Assembly (NCBI GenBank): GCA_028673005.1
Contig: CM054112.1
Span: 26,824,124 to 26,888,123 of the forward strand
From: Tanypteryx hageni
Taxonomy: Eukaryota > Arthropoda > Insecta > Odonata > Petaluridae
Reading direction: 5' to 3'
DNA: 64,000 bases
A program made the translations under genes and the position numbers. The notes below the pieces were generated by a model, which saw only the letters and a program-made list of their open reading frames with translations, was not told where the DNA came from and did no database searches. Shown one piece after another: positions 37,206-50,575 of this stretch (positions within the stretch are counted from its first letter, which is position 1; every line of letters starts with the position of its first letter).

Positions 37206-40200
37206 AATACTCATACTGAATATGTGAAAGATAAATACAATTTATGACAAGGTCGTCGCTACATCGCGGAAGCTTTGATATCCAAAAGCGTAAAATATAA
37301 TATCTGCAGCTGACCAGCTGGGAATGCATCGGGGAAATCACGCTCTGGTTTTATCAAAACCTGATTTACAGTGTAACATTTTTGGCGAGAATATTGAAAT
37401 TAGATGCAATAAGAAAACGTCGCTCTATTAATTTCATTTCGGTATTTTGACACATTTAAATTAACCAAATGTCTATAATAATAATATATATGCCGTGCCT
37501 AGATTTATTTATTATGAGATTAATGCTGTTGCAGAAAATTTTTATTACTATATATGTATATATGTGTGTGTTCCTAACAGCCTAAACACTAGAATGCACA
37601 ATAAAACGGAGCAACTTCATTTAATTTTGTTTTTGAAAGAAAAATTTTCACTTTTGTGGGAAGAGAATATAAGGTTTGCCAAGACCTACTGGGAGAATTA
37701 AGTTCGTACAGTGGGGCCCGGCAAGTTGTTTGCCCAGGGGCCCGTATTGGCTCTCGGCGCCTCTGGGTGTAATGACAACCAAGTCGAAAACAAACTTTTA
37801 AGCCAATATTAATTTTTCATAAGAGAAGTCTCTGTAATATTCTGGTTTTCATACGTTCTTTCTTGAACGGAAAACTATCGATGCGAGGACCTTAGCATGA
37901 AAAGTCGCATCCTTAAATTTTAAGGTTTCCAGTGGATTACCGCAATTGGAAAACTTCTTCTTCGTAAGTCACAAAACATGATCAATTGTATCCCCCGACG
38001 TCTTGTTTTACACAACCAAACGTCCACGTCCAACAATTTCCTCCCGTCCCACCGAAAGCAGGACGATAGGCACTCGTTTTCCAAACCTACGCCGGAAAAT
38101 GTCCAACACAACGAAAGGCCGATGCGCTCTGTATAAGCTCGCTTCAAGACAACAACGATGACAACACACGGGAATATGAAGGTGTGTATAGAGGATGGAA
38201 TTAAGAGAAAAGAAAACTTGATTAAACTTCCTAAGCTAATTAAGCAACTTCCTTTTCGAACTCGTCATCATTAATTAATTTCACAAATAATAATATTGCC
38301 AATGGTTTTAAAAAACTACGCGCTCTCTTTTCCTTGACATGAAATCTCCCACACGCGCTTAGGAGGAAGATAAAGAGAGAGAATGACAGAAAGAAAGGGA
38401 CCCACATGTTTATAGGAATCGCTCATCACTAACCTATCTCAAGGACAAGAGAAGAGGACTACAATGAGGCGTTGGAGATGGAAAAACAAACGAGAGGGAG
38501 ATGGAAATAAGCAGAGAGAAAGGGTTGGGAGACTTTGTTTGCAACAAGGCCAGTATGCCACGCGATTCGAAAGGATAGTAACCCAAAAAGACAGAACAAT
38601 GGACGCGAGTGGTTCAAAAGCGACGTATCCACGTGAGAGAAACATCCAGATACGTAAAGAAAAGAAGCATTTTCAAGGGACCACACGCCCCTTTTTTTTA
38701 AATAGAACAGCGAATTTACATAAATAAACTTGGAAGCATGCGCGCGCGTGTGCATGTTGGTCTACACCCACGATAAACTGAGGCGATAAACGGTACGAAA
38801 GAGACAATAACCTCAGGGTAATCAAATTTCGCACCTTTGAAGCACGTTTTTGAGTCAATCGTGAGACTTTTTGAGTTAATTAGGAACGCGTTTAAAGTGT
38901 CTCGGCGAAAATAGTTGGCCCCACCAATGTACTGCAGCCGAATTCTTAACTAAATTGAAGAACACCTCTTGAGAATAAAATTTTCTTTTGACTCGCACTG
39001 AAATTTTCGAGCATTTGCTTTGTAATGCAAACCGTCGTATTAACTTGAAGCGTGAAAAAATGAGCCCATTGCCTCGCTAATAACTTCACCTCTCGGAAGA
39101 GGAGGGAGTTTTTAATGCCTCGGAATCCGAAACGAGAACGCGAATCGGAAAGGTTGTTGTTCGCGCGCAATAAGGAAGTAGTTGAGAGGAACAAAGGTAA
39201 AGTTTTGAAATGAATGATTCAATAGATGACTAAAAATGTGGATGAGAGAAACAACGTTATCCGCCAGATATGTCAGTTATGGAAATACGCCAAGCATTTT
39301 CAGGCGAAGGGATTAATTAGGGCGGAAAATAATCTAGCCATATAATGGAAACATTTACAATTCAGCGGATAAAAGACTTTGCGTTGAAAAGTTCCACACC
39401 GTCCTGCGTTTTAATTACTACTCATATTATTGATGCTCAAATTTCGAATCCAATTTAATGTCTATGTATTCTGAAAGTTCATTTCTTTAATAAGACAAAC
39501 AAATGTTTACTGTAATGTACACTTTTCCGTTTTAACCCTAGAAACAAAAGATTTCACATAAATATGTTGTATTTTAAACTTCCACTGTGGCCAATTTTAT
39601 TATATTTAGATTTGAAATCGTTTATTCTAATTTTTAATAAAGGAAAAACGGTAAAATGATAGATAGGATGATTGCATCCCAATATAACAGTTCGAAATCT
39701 TCCGTGAGAAAGGACACTGGTCCATGCCAGTCATAATGCTTAGGTTAAATTAGTCTCGAGTTTTTTCCATTTAAAAATTATTAATAAATTAAATATATGA
39801 ACAAGAGGAAACTATACGATATTCCGAAATTAATTTCTAAACTAATAGTCCACGATTATTGGCAAAGCGAAATTAAATTGAAAGTAATTCAAAGGGAGAA
39901 AGAGAGAAAAAGACGAAGGGAAAGAAAAAAAAGAAAACGAAAGAGATTCTAGAAGGCCGAGAGAATCGGATCGACGAAGGGCTGAGCGCCTGTCAGAGAG
40001 AAAGCAATTTTCCGGAAGAGCGCTCCCAAATAAAGAACCGATCTCTACCACAGCCTACATGAAACGCAATGCTTTCCACTGCCCACTTTTGAAAAGTGAT
40101 AATTCTCCAGCGTATATTAATTTCATTTTCTCGAGCGCATAAAGACATAAACCTGACTTTGCTGCACGCCAAAATTATGCGCATTTCGCCATCGAAAACT

Positions 40201-42200
40201 AAATCACTAGGAAAAAAGACTGCACGCGAGAGCCTTAGAAATAGATTAGGAGAGTGACATCGTCCAGGAAACGGCCAATTAAATAGAGGGGGTGATGGTC
40301 TGAAAAAAAATCTCTTAGCGCGAGGGAGCGATAAGAGCAACGAAGTGACGATGAAGAGAGGAAGTGAGGAGAATCATCCAGAAATACTTCAAATGGAATG
40401 AACAGATTTGCAGGAAAAACAGGCTTTAAGAGAACCGAGTTCAGAACAATACAACAAATTCCCAGACTCATTTGATGAACCTATCGATATTAAATTACGC
40501 ATTGATATCGCACACAGTCGTGCATACATTCGAGTCGATAAATAAAAACAAAGAAAGAGCAAGAATGAATTGATTTAATCTCCTTACTTCGGCATCGTGA
40601 AGTTTTTGTAAGCATATTACTCAGTTAAGAAAAACAGAAATGGAATGGCTTTTCCACAGAAAAAACAAAATTCAGTTCCACATGATAAGACGTAAACTCT
40701 GTCTATAATTACAGATAACTACAGACATGAGAGCTAACGGAACATGCTCAGCATACCAGGAGATACACTGCACTCTAAATTATGCATGCACTATATTCTA
40801 ACGACCAATGTATTGTTCCTCACAACACAGGAACTAGTTCAGGAAACGGAATGAAAAAAATCAAGAAAAGATCGAGTAAGTCACATCAATCATGCACCAA
40901 CAATTGGCGGAGCAACACATGCCCCTAAAATACACTAAATACGTGCTTCCAGAAATTGAATAAGATATTCAGGAGGAACATAAAATCACGTCAAAAATGC
41001 ATGAAAACGAGACGGAAAAGCGATGCGTTAAATATAAATCGACGAGCCGAAGACGCGAGGACGAATTAACATCATTATAAAAATTCCTCCGAAGATTTGA
41101 TAAATCGCCATGGTGCGGCCATGCGGCCTCCATGTGGCTGTGAGGGGATTTATGTGGGAGGAGGCGGAGGAGTTCACAAAGAGACACATTGAAGTGAGTG
41201 AGGGGAGAGATAAAGAGGCAGCGGGGTGGAGGAGGAGAGGGCGCGGTGGGCAGCCGAAGTGGGTTATGGGAGCACAAACAGCGGGGCCGAAACAGGATAT
41301 GGCGGCGAGGGGGAGTTGAGGATCGAATGATGGAGGAAAACGGAGGAGGAATGGAGGGAGGAAGAGTGCGTGGGTGGTATGAAGAGAGAGGCGAAAAGGT
41401 ATCCAGGGCGACATTTCGGTGAAAACTTATTAAATTCCCACGTACAAGAAAACCTTGAAAATCCAAGTGGCACGCATATGGTGGAAAAAAAATCACCGGG
41501 ACTAAAATTTCGTTGCGTATTAGGCGAAAAAAAACCTTTCTCGAAGAAGGATTTCGATCGGTCCTGTCCTTTCCGACGGATAGTCTTAACCGCGGTTTCC
41601 TCTCGAAATATCCTGCCCCACTCCCAGGGAAAAAATAGCAAAGACCTTGAGACAGCGCCGTTATCATTTTCGCATATGTGTGCGTGAAAACAAACGCATA
41701 CGCTCGACGTAACAAATAGTAGCGAAACGATCAAAATTATAAATAAGTCTTCCCTCTCTCCAACCTCACGGAAGATAAAAAAGGTATTTAGATCGCTCAT
41801 GGCCAAAGGTCAATCATTCTATAAATATCTTAAAGGTATGCTATAAGATTAAAATTAATCTTATTTATATCAGGAAATCTGAAAACTATAAAAAGTAGTC
41901 CTTTCCTTGTCTTACTCTTAATTTCATTTCTATAAAAAAAATATATCCAGTAAACTCCAAAAGAAATGGCAATCGAAATTCTACCGGTCGAGAAACAACA
42001 TCTGAAAGAGTCAAAAATCTTTTGCAAGCTAGTTTTGACGTAAAATATTTAAGAAAGTCATAAAATTTGGAAAAATATAAACAAACTTGACGAAATTATA
42101 ATAAGAAATTCAATCTTTCAATTAATTTAAAATGTCGGAATTATTTCCAAGTTTCTCCTGCTCCATAAACTATATAGATTCATTTATGTACAGTTTACAG
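37206..42200. other. Largely gene-free; one isolated GC-rich fragment
   Basis: At 37709-37770 a GC-rich fragment starts cagtggggcccggcaagttg and continues with caggggcccgtattggctct. It could be the terminus of a hAT-like repeat but has no partner. A GA-rich patch lies at 41150-41380. The remaining 4 kb or so is AT-rich and shows no gene, RNA or repeat. Open frames near 40969-41806 on the minus strand arise across the GA-rich patch and have no recognisable domain. Confidence 0.35.
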
Positions 42201-42524
42201 TAGGGGCGGAGAAATCCCGGGTTCGAGGGCCGATTACGGCCCCTGAGAGAGTTTTGCGCGATCCGCGAAGCAGCGAAGAAATCCGTAAAATTTAACACAC
42301 AAATTCATGTTTTTTAAATTAAAATCATGACAATAAAACCTTTAAACCATAATTTAGAATTGATTTTAATTTATGATGGTCTCAGACTCACTAGATAACA
42401 TCCGATTTAAACTCTAATCTGGTCCGCCGATACATCGGCAACTTCCAATGCTGCCCCAAGAAGGATTCGCTGACACCAATGCGGCCCGCAGTGCAGAAAA
42501 CATTTTCCACCCCCTTGTTTACAG
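42193..42524. mobile_element. hAT-like non-autonomous element with perfect 8-bp TSD
   Basis: The element spans 42201-42516 (316 bp). Its ends, taggggcggagaaat and, inverted, aagggggtggaaaat, are imperfect terminal inverted repeats. It is flanked on both sides by gtttacag (42193-42200 and 42517-42524), a perfect 8-bp target-site duplication, which is the hallmark of hAT transposition. The inside is GC-mixed at the edges and AT-rich in the middle, with no transposase coding. A relative of the other hAT-like repeats in the window is likely. Confidence 0.8.
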
Positions 42525-44945
42525 TGATGACATTCGCTCATTGGATGAGGTCCAAGCACCGCAGTATTAAATAACTATTACAATAAATCTCGTTCAATTG
42601 TCCTTCCTCATCGATGAGCGCTAAGCGACCTGAGAAAATATATGTCGACTCGTTCAAAAAAGTTAAAAACAGTTCGGGACACAGAAATCGCTTAGGATCT
42701 GGTCGGTGTTCGAACCCACTACCGCAAGGTGTAGAAGCGAAATCCGCCGAGGGCGTCGAAATGCCAGGGGTTGTTCATCACCCAGCCACTTGGAATCCAA
42801 TGAAATTCGCCAGATGAATCTCACGTTGCCGCGTCGGGGACAGCCTTCTTCTTGTTTCGAACACGTTAATCTAACCGAGTGATTCCCTTCGCTTTTGCCG
42901 CCCGAAACCGAGGTGGGTAATTAAAATGAATGGCGTCGGTGAAGTGGGAGGAGACAAAAAGCTTAGGAGGCGAAAAGTTGAGCGGTGGCGCCAGGACGAA
43001 GCGAAGGCGCGGAAGAGAAGACGAGGAAGAAGATGCAGGATGATGAAGATGGCGAAGGGGCGATGGAGATGACGACGATAATGAACCAGAATAGTCGGAG
43101 GAAGACGATACGGTGATGAAGGCTTAGTAAAAGATAAAGACCAAGAAGATGAAGAATTCGACGACGAAGGAAAATAGAAAGGTGAAGATTGAAATGATGA
43201 TGAAAATTCCGTCCTCGATAATGAGGTATGAAGAGCATGTTGAAACGAAATACCAAGAGTAAGAGGACGATAAGGGAGAAGGCGATAAAGGTGATGATAA
43301 GAGGCAAGGTGATGCAGATAAAAGGAAAGAGGAAGGAAAGCGAAGGAATCCAACGCTGAAGGAGTGTTCGAGGGTGCGATGAAGCGGTTTGACTGGTTTG
43401 TATGCATAAAAGCGAGCAGAAGACGATTCCGGGAGGATTAAAATGCCTCGTTCGTTATTCACGCGCGAAAGACAGCGGCGTGGTAAGTCCTAAGATACGT
43501 AGAGACCGTATTTCATCCATTACTTTCGCGGAAATGAGGATTTATGCTAGACATTTGGCTTTAAAGAAAGACAAATGTTTAAAGCCAAATGTTTTCTCGA
43601 CTTTGAGGACAAACAAAAATTTTTCTTACAAAGCCTCATTCGTTCACCGTTTAATAAGTAACGATCGATAAGTGTGTGTGGACCTTTTAGTTAAGAATAT
43701 CAGTTTTTAAATATGATTGAAATTTTTCTTTCGAATATCTCATTTGATTTTGGGAGTATTTGCTACTTTTAAAGCCAAACCCTAAAAGGATATGACGAAA
43801 GAGCTAAGTACACTATGCATTTTCAAATAAATGATACAGATGAATCCTATAATAATAGAACATAAATGTGATTGTCAAATGCAATTTAACCGTCCTCCGT
43901 GTCAATTAATCGGCATTGATGGTCGGTTGATCCCGTTGGTGTGGGTACTCTGTAGTTGGAATGCATATATGATATGCTCAATGTTTATGTCGGCACAAGT
44001 TACCTGAATCATTTATTAGACACAAACCATATGCTGAGTTCGATAACTCATTTTGTTCACGATCTAACTTATTAATCTTCCGACGTACCGCCAATTGGAA
44101 GATAAGGATTATCAAGATCATCGATCACCATTACCAGAACTCTTGCCATTACTAGCGACGACAAATGACGCTGCGGGCAAAGACGCGTGAAATTAGACTG
44201 CAATTAATGAATCATAATGCGCTTAGAAAAATCTTAAATTTATCAAGCGTTTATCATTCGATTTTGGAATAAGGTTTTTGTCTCGATTAGATAATGATAA
44301 TGATCCTTCTAAAGATGAAGACCGCGATTCCAAAGAAACTGAATCATTGGGTGAGACATCACCGACGGAGAGTGACAAGCTGCTGCATAATAATAAAGTT
44401 CCAATTAGGAGAACAAAATGACTTTCTTTGCCTGAAATATGCAGAGCGAACTAACTGATAGCGCGACACACACCATGAAAAACAAGAGAAATGTATTATA
44501 TTTATCCTCTTAGAATTCCATTTATTAATGGATAGTCGTACACCAGGGTTATGAGATCTTGGGTGTCGTGCATATGTCGCGTCGGCGACTAGCGGCACCT
44601 TAAAAAATGGAATCTCCTCATCATCTTCGAAACTATTTGAAAACAAAACAAGGTAATTTTTTTGGGAAGGTCGTCCTTCACCTTCTTTGTCATGATCGTG
44701 TATTTTTTCGCCATCTTCCGAAATAAAAGGAGCCACCGGCAAGGAATCGCGCTGCATCCGAATCGATAGGTAAACAAACGAATGCTCTTTACTGCGCCAC
44801 TCCTCCTCTAAGGAGAAAGAGATTCGACTCGTTTCTTCAGGCCAATTAATAGTAAAGCGAGCAAAAACATTTGGGAAGTAATTTCGCTAATTAAGCGATT
44901 TGTAAAGGTGGATAAAAAAACATGGAAAATACACATACAGATGCG
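42525..44945. other. Gene-free; purine-rich GAT/GAA region
   Basis: From about 42940 to 43360 the plus strand is rich in gatgaag, gaagga and gacgac words, a degenerate purine-rich region that opens long minus-strand frames without recognisable domains. The minus-strand 132-residue frame at 44359-44757 is in non-repetitive sequence but is unidentified. No RNA gene is seen. Confidence 0.35.
43551..43592. repeat. Perfect 15-bp inverted repeat
   Basis: The arms acatttggctttaaa (43551-43565) and tttaaagccaaatgt (43578-43592) are separated by 12 bases. No run of T follows that would suggest a transcription terminator, and function is unknown. The word tttaaagccaaa recurs near 43768. Confidence 0.85.
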
Positions 44946-44946
44946 T

Positions 44947-45038
44947 GAAGGTTGGTGGCTTTGTTGACTTATGGCTCAATTCTAATTAATGTAACAAACT
45001 CCTTCAGTCATAAAAGAATTAGCAATAATCCCGATGCA
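44947..45038 (+). repeat. Dispersed copy related to the 52.1-kb fold-back element
   Basis: The phrases gaaggttggtggcttt, gacttatggctc, aactccttcagtcataaaa and atcccgatgc match in order the left half of the insert at 52133-52258. This shows the insert belongs to a repeat family. This copy lacks the inverted right arm and continues into cacccactaagtggacatct and onward. Confidence 0.75.
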
Positions 45039-46080
45039 TTTCACCCACTAAGTGGACATCTTCAGGGTAACTTAAAACGACAGTGACTGGAAGTCATCTG
45101 GCTAAAATTTAAAAAAATAATACAGCGTGATAGGAGTAAGAACATGCCGAAGTCAACTCATGTGGGAAACTACTATACTCACGAAACTGTGGATTTTGCA
45201 AAACGTGTGAGTCTCACCTACAAAGTAGTCGTCATCATTGGCAATACTACGATAGTCGAATCTTTCTTTTTATAACCATAGATCAATAATAAATAATGGT
45301 AACAGAACGGTCGGCGAATTAGCAAAGACGACGGTTAATTTGTAACTGAAATGCACTTATAGCTTACTCGTTTTTTTAAGATTACAGGAAAAAGGCTCAT
45401 GTGATTTTACAAATTTTACACAGATCGATGATGACCATAAAACGTAGGAGTGATCGGCACGCCAATTTCAAATTCAAGGCATACACCGCAGTAATTAAGG
45501 AATTACAACCACCCGCGAAGATCCGCTGAAAACATCGATATTTCGACCGAAATGCTCGCATATCTTTCAATTAATCGTTCAACAGCTATAGTTAATAGTA
45601 TCAATCGTTCGGCAAAGCACCTAGCCTCAGCCGACCGTTAGAACTAATGAATGCTCGGGGGAGTCCGAACGCCGAAGACGAGGACGGGAAAAAAGCAAGA
45701 AGCAAGCAGGCAAAAAGAAACAAAAGACATGCGACAATCGCATAACAGCAGAACCAGAGTTTCTGGCAATAAGAGAATAACTTCAGACACGTACTAATCT
45801 TTGCGCCTGAGCCTGTACCAGTCTTGAGAGATCGACGGTGAAGCGTTCCATTCGGCGATTCTTCTCGTATTCGCACTTTTTAGAGCGAGCACTCGCACAT
45901 CGGGACACACGCGAATTTCGTCCCAGCGCCGTAGAGACGAGGACGAACGGAAAAAAAGGAGGGAGAGAAACAAAAACGACGCGTGTGAGGCGTCTCCTTC
46001 CTCCTCTTCCTTCCTCGCGCGGCACGAGACGGAAAACTTCGCGTGGAGAGCACCGCCCTCTGCAGGGACAACCATGCGAC
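45039..46080. other. Gene-free DNA with CpG-rich end
   Basis: AT-rich to about 45590, then CpG-rich with frames open on both strands between 45780 and 46080. No product is recognised. Confidence 0.35.
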
Positions 46081-46292
46081 TGAGGATGCGGGAATGTGCG
46101 GGAAGGAGGGAGGGAGGGCGGAGGAGGAAGGAAGGGATGCGCGGGAGTCGAGAGAGGGAGGAGGAGGGGGAGTCGAGAGAGGGAGGGAGGAGGGGGACCC
46201 GAGAGAGGAGAAGGGGAGAGAGGGAGGGAGGGAGGAAGAGGAGAGAGGATAGAAAAAAGGCGGGAAGAGAGAAAGAGGGACTTGGTTCCCTA
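46081..46292 (+). repeat. Polypurine tract
   Basis: G/A-rich plus strand with gggaggagg words and a repeated gagtcgagagagggagg phrase. Overlapping frames are Arg/Glu/Gly-only. Confidence 0.85.
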
Positions 46293-47728
46293 ACGGAAAC
46301 GTACAATAAATCGCACTCGCCGTGGTTTTTTTTATAAGCGGTTCACGAATTCGAGTTTATCGCTGGAAGAAAAAAATTATCGTACAAAGGGCTAACATCC
46401 TCCAAGGAAGAGCGCATTACGTTTTACAAGTTTGCGGGAGCCGACGTTGAGAGGCAATGGCGGGGAAAAGAGGGTTTTCGGTGTTTTTTTTTCTTCCTTC
46501 CGCTTTTACGTCGACTGACTGGAGAATCCGGGCGTCGAAAAGGGGAGAATAAAAGGAAATCGGAAGGATTTGAGATTTTTTTACTACAAGACGGCGGCGT
46601 AAAAAAATAAATGCGAGACGAACGCATGTTTTATTCGTTGCAAATATGTACTATTGTTCTCGCGGAATTTCCCTCGAATCGAGACGGATTTTTTTTAAAT
46701 CGTTTCAAATCTGTGATAAGTCGTGGAGATGCTTTCATCTCGAGAAGCATACGAGCAAAAAGGAGGATGTCTTCATCGCACACAGGTCACTACTCACAAT
46801 CGGCTTTCAATGTTGCTAGAAACTTTTAGCAACATAACGATATTTTTCTGGTCACTGGAAGATAACAAAAATCGGAATCACCAAATGTCGCACCGATATT
46901 TCCCTCTTATCTATTTCGATCCAATAAAAAGTAAAATCGAGCGTACGATAGCAAATGCATGATGTACACATGAAATACGACTCCTAAGGCCATTTCTGAA
47001 ACACCTATGCCTAACCCTAAAACGCACTGTAAGACTCTCGATTGTAAACAACCGCAATAAGTTCCGCAATTTTTTGTCTTATTTTCGCAATAACCTTCGG
47101 GGCAAATGCTCTCCTGTTTGTCAAAAATAATTAACGGTATTAAAGAAAACTTTCTTTGCAACTGCTCTACACGTGAATTATTTAAATCTTCTTCAGTTTA
47201 TTAATGTTTTTTCGCCATTCCCATATTTTTTATTTAAAAATTAAACTTCCTGGAACCTTTCTCGAACCAAGCGAAGGTATAATTTTTCTAACACGGCTCC
47301 ACCCATTGTGTTCGGTTACTGTATCGGAGCCAAAATATTTACATCCGCACCCGATTTTGTTGTCCTCCCCCCTTTTGGCAAAAATCCTGCGTGCGTCCTA
47401 TATAAGTGGGTCTCAAGGTGAACGATTTTTGGCAGGTTCAACCGCACGGGATGTCCCTCGCTCGGAGAATAGCGAAAAGGAAAACGGTGCAACGTCCCTG
47501 AACCCATACCAATGAACTCCGCACGAGAAGGATTGATAAATTAGGCAGCAGCAATGACTATAAAAAAGGCGGTGGGAAACCGGATGCGAACTTCGGCGTC
47601 AAAAAAGATTCGGTGATATATCCATCTAGATTCGAAATTAATTTAATTTTTAGAATCTACTACCGGTGAAACGGCAGTTATTTATCTGTAATCTTAAGTA
47701 CGCATCTAGTTCTCCCAGCATATTGTGG
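46293..47728. other. Gene-free DNA
   Basis: Nothing recognisable as a gene, RNA or transposon terminus. Several T-runs lie between 46326 and 46580. Confidence 0.4.
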
Positions 47729-47996
47729 CTATAGATCAGGGGTTCGCAACCTTTTCAATGTGGCGAGCACCAAGTTACTTTCAAGAACATCCAGCGAGCA
47801 ACACTATGCTTTTATAAAAATAGGAATCATCATAAATAAAATCAAACTAACGTCAGAATAATTAAAAATGTCATTTCGTGCGTTTAGAAAGAAATCAGGC
47901 GAACTAATTAAATTACCGGAGCTAGGAAAGGGAATTTTAAGCGCAGTAGAAGTAAGATTGCCAAAGAGCACGAGGTTGCGAACCCCTGCAATAGAT
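47729..47996. mobile_element. hAT MITE with 16-bp perfect TIRs
   Basis: The element is 47737-47988 (252 bp). Both ends read CAGGGGTTCGCAACCT inward, 16 bp without mismatch. The 8 bases outside (ctatagat left, caatagat right) match at 7 of 8, a target-site duplication of the hAT length. The inside is AT-rich and non-coding; the short minus-strand frame through it is incidental. It would depend on a hAT transposase encoded elsewhere. Confidence 0.88.
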
Positions 47997-49780
47997 GATA
48001 CCGAATTAATCAACTCTTTTCCATTCATCAGCAGAGATGAATAATATTTTGAATCCACACGAATAGTTCGCGACCTAATGTCAAACGGATAATTTTTACA
48101 GATGCAAACTAACTTCGATGTTTTCGTTCGTCTTACCTTCGCATTTAGCGTGTTACATTACCTAACGAACGCCAAACAGCGTGACTCATGACTTATATAT
48201 ATAAAATTATCAGGTAACACCAACGGACGAAAACCGGTTAATCTTCTTTTAATTTTGATACTTTCTGAAAAATTTTCTGTGTTAGCCCATGAAAATCTAT
48301 TACTTTCCTAGCACTTGAGATTTCCGGCTCTAGCTTCAGAGAGCATAGCACATCTTGTTTCAATATTATTATTGATTTCTATTATTCATATTTGTTTTAC
48401 TATTTCACAGACACTCATGCGTCACTGCAAGACGATAGAAATAGTTTAAGAATTAATGGAGCAAAAAATATCTTTTGGTTCCAAAAACTACAACTAATTT
48501 TTATCGAAAGTGTTGTAATACACAAATGGGGGAATATCCGTTATCCTAAGTGTAGATTCTTTGCAAGTTCGACTAATTTTGCTCCTCGATAATTCCAGGA
48601 TTTCCTATCGATATTTTTGAAAAGGCATTAAAAACGCATCTTCGGATTAAATGGTACTTATGCTCAGAGATATACGTTCAAATTCCTATCCTAGAGAATT
48701 CAAAACTGTATGATCATGGCTAGTTTATTACGTTTATCAAAGAATTTAGGAAATCCTTATAGCAGTAAAAAAAGCTTGGAATACGATATAAGTATTTCAG
48801 CCGCCATAGTGGCCTCGTCAGAGCCAGTCCACCAAATTCATTACTGAAAGAAAACTCATTCTACGAGGTATGATTAAATAAAAGGAAATCTTCAGGATTT
48901 GTCTAATTGTCAGATTTATTTTTTCAATTGATGTGAGAATTCAATTTAGATTTGTTAGTGTAAAAATTAAGGCTTTAATTCATTTTAACCCAAGATTGTT
49001 TTTATTACACAAAATTATTTTATTTAATATAAAAAATGTAATATTACGATTAATGTTGTAGAATTTTTCGCTGAATCGAGTGTGAATTTTTTCAAAAGAA
49101 AGATTCGCTGGTTTCTTTGCCTATCAAATAAAAGTAGTCTCTTCGCGTGGGACTAATTTTAAATTAATTTTAATTGTATCGACAGTTATATACACCCATA
49201 TTTTAAATGATAGTCACATTTTTCGTAGATAGTACATTTAATTTCAATGCTGTTCTCTCGTAAATTTCGAAGGGAAAACGACCTGAAATTTCCGCCTTCT
49301 TTTGCGGCTATAACAATGTGTCACAAAAACGGTTACGTGCTCAAAAGCGGGTAATAACGACAGAATCGAATTATCTCGCAAAGTGAGGAGGGAATGGCTT
49401 GCAAACGCCTTTCCCTAATTCACGGAGACCAACCAATTGAAAATAAAATACAATTTTTTTTTCGAAAAGGCTCCCGCGCAACATAATTCCGCGTATCAAT
49501 ACCATTTACTAAACATAAACCTTTCGAAGACGCAGGAAAATCGTAGCAACGTATAGCTATTGAAATAAGGTAAACGTCCCGTTCCAACGTGGACGGGAAA
49601 CAAAAAGGCTGCCTAGAAACAAAAATGTAGACATTTTTTATTAAACCGTGGGGCTTATCAGTCCAAAAGCATTCCACGCAACGATCCCCTCCTCTTCCAA
49701 TTCTACCCCAAAAGCTCATCCTCTCTCCTAAAAAAATGAAAAAGCCCGCGACTACCTCGACTATCTTCCGACCCACTCGC
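47997..49780. other. Gene-free AT-rich DNA
   Basis: No gene, RNA or repeat is recognised. The 118-residue minus-strand frame at 49420-49776 is unidentified. Confidence 0.4.
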
Positions 49781-50575
49781 CACTCGTTTTCCCTCCCTCT
49801 CCCCCTCCTCTCCCTCTCCCCACCCCTCCCACTCCCCTACTTCTCCCCCACCTCTCCCCCTCCCCTACTTCTCCCCCACCTCTTCCCCTACCCTACCTCT
49901 CTCCCTCCCCAACCTCTCACTCCCCCCTCCCCCATAGCCCACTTATCAGTGCCGAGTTGCATCACTTCCCTAGCGAGAGAAAAATAAACGCAGTTGCTTA
50001 TAACCTCCTCCCCCTTCGAAATTGTGAGGTCGCGTGTGCCCTCACCCTTTCTCCCGGTTTAATTTCCCTCTCCTCTCCCTCCCCCTCTCCTGACACTCCT
50101 CATCCAAACACTCCTTTCCTCTCCCTAAACTGTTAATCCTCCCTTTCTCCACCCACTCTCCTCAACTTCCACCCCGCATTCCCTCCCCCCTCTATTTCCC
50201 CATATCCTTCTCCCTCGTACCACACTCTCCTGCCTTCCACTCCACCCTCTCCACCCCTTCTGCCCCGCTCCATCCCTTCTGCCCCTCTCCAGTCCTCTCC
50301 CACCCTCTCCACCCCTTCTCCCCCTCTCCACCCCTCCTCCCCCTCTCCTCCCCTCCTCCCCCCCCCCTTATCCCCCTCTCCATCTCTTATCCCCCTCTCC
50401 TCCCCTTATCCCCCTCTCCACAACTTATCCCCATCTCCGCCCATTATCCCCCTCTCCAGTCCTCCCCCACCCTCTCCTTACTCCCCAAAGTTGCCATATC
50501 AATTCTTCCTTATCCCTCCCTTCCCCTTCTCTCATTCCTTTCGCCCTTCACTCCCTCTTTCTTTTTCATTCTCTC
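49781..50575 (+). repeat. Polypyrimidine tract with C-rich minisatellite
   Basis: Two C/T-rich blocks, about 49785-49945 and 50040-50575, separated by unique sequence. Within 50366-50462 a roughly 20-bp unit built on ttatccccctctcc is repeated about five times. A run of about ten C lies near 50359-50368. C-runs on this strand mean G-runs on the other, so quadruplex or i-motif formation is possible. Confidence 0.88.

Noticed and set aside
44359..44757. 132-residue minus-strand open frame in non-repetitive DNA
   Set aside because: Length is within what chance allows in 64 kb, and no motif or family was recognised.
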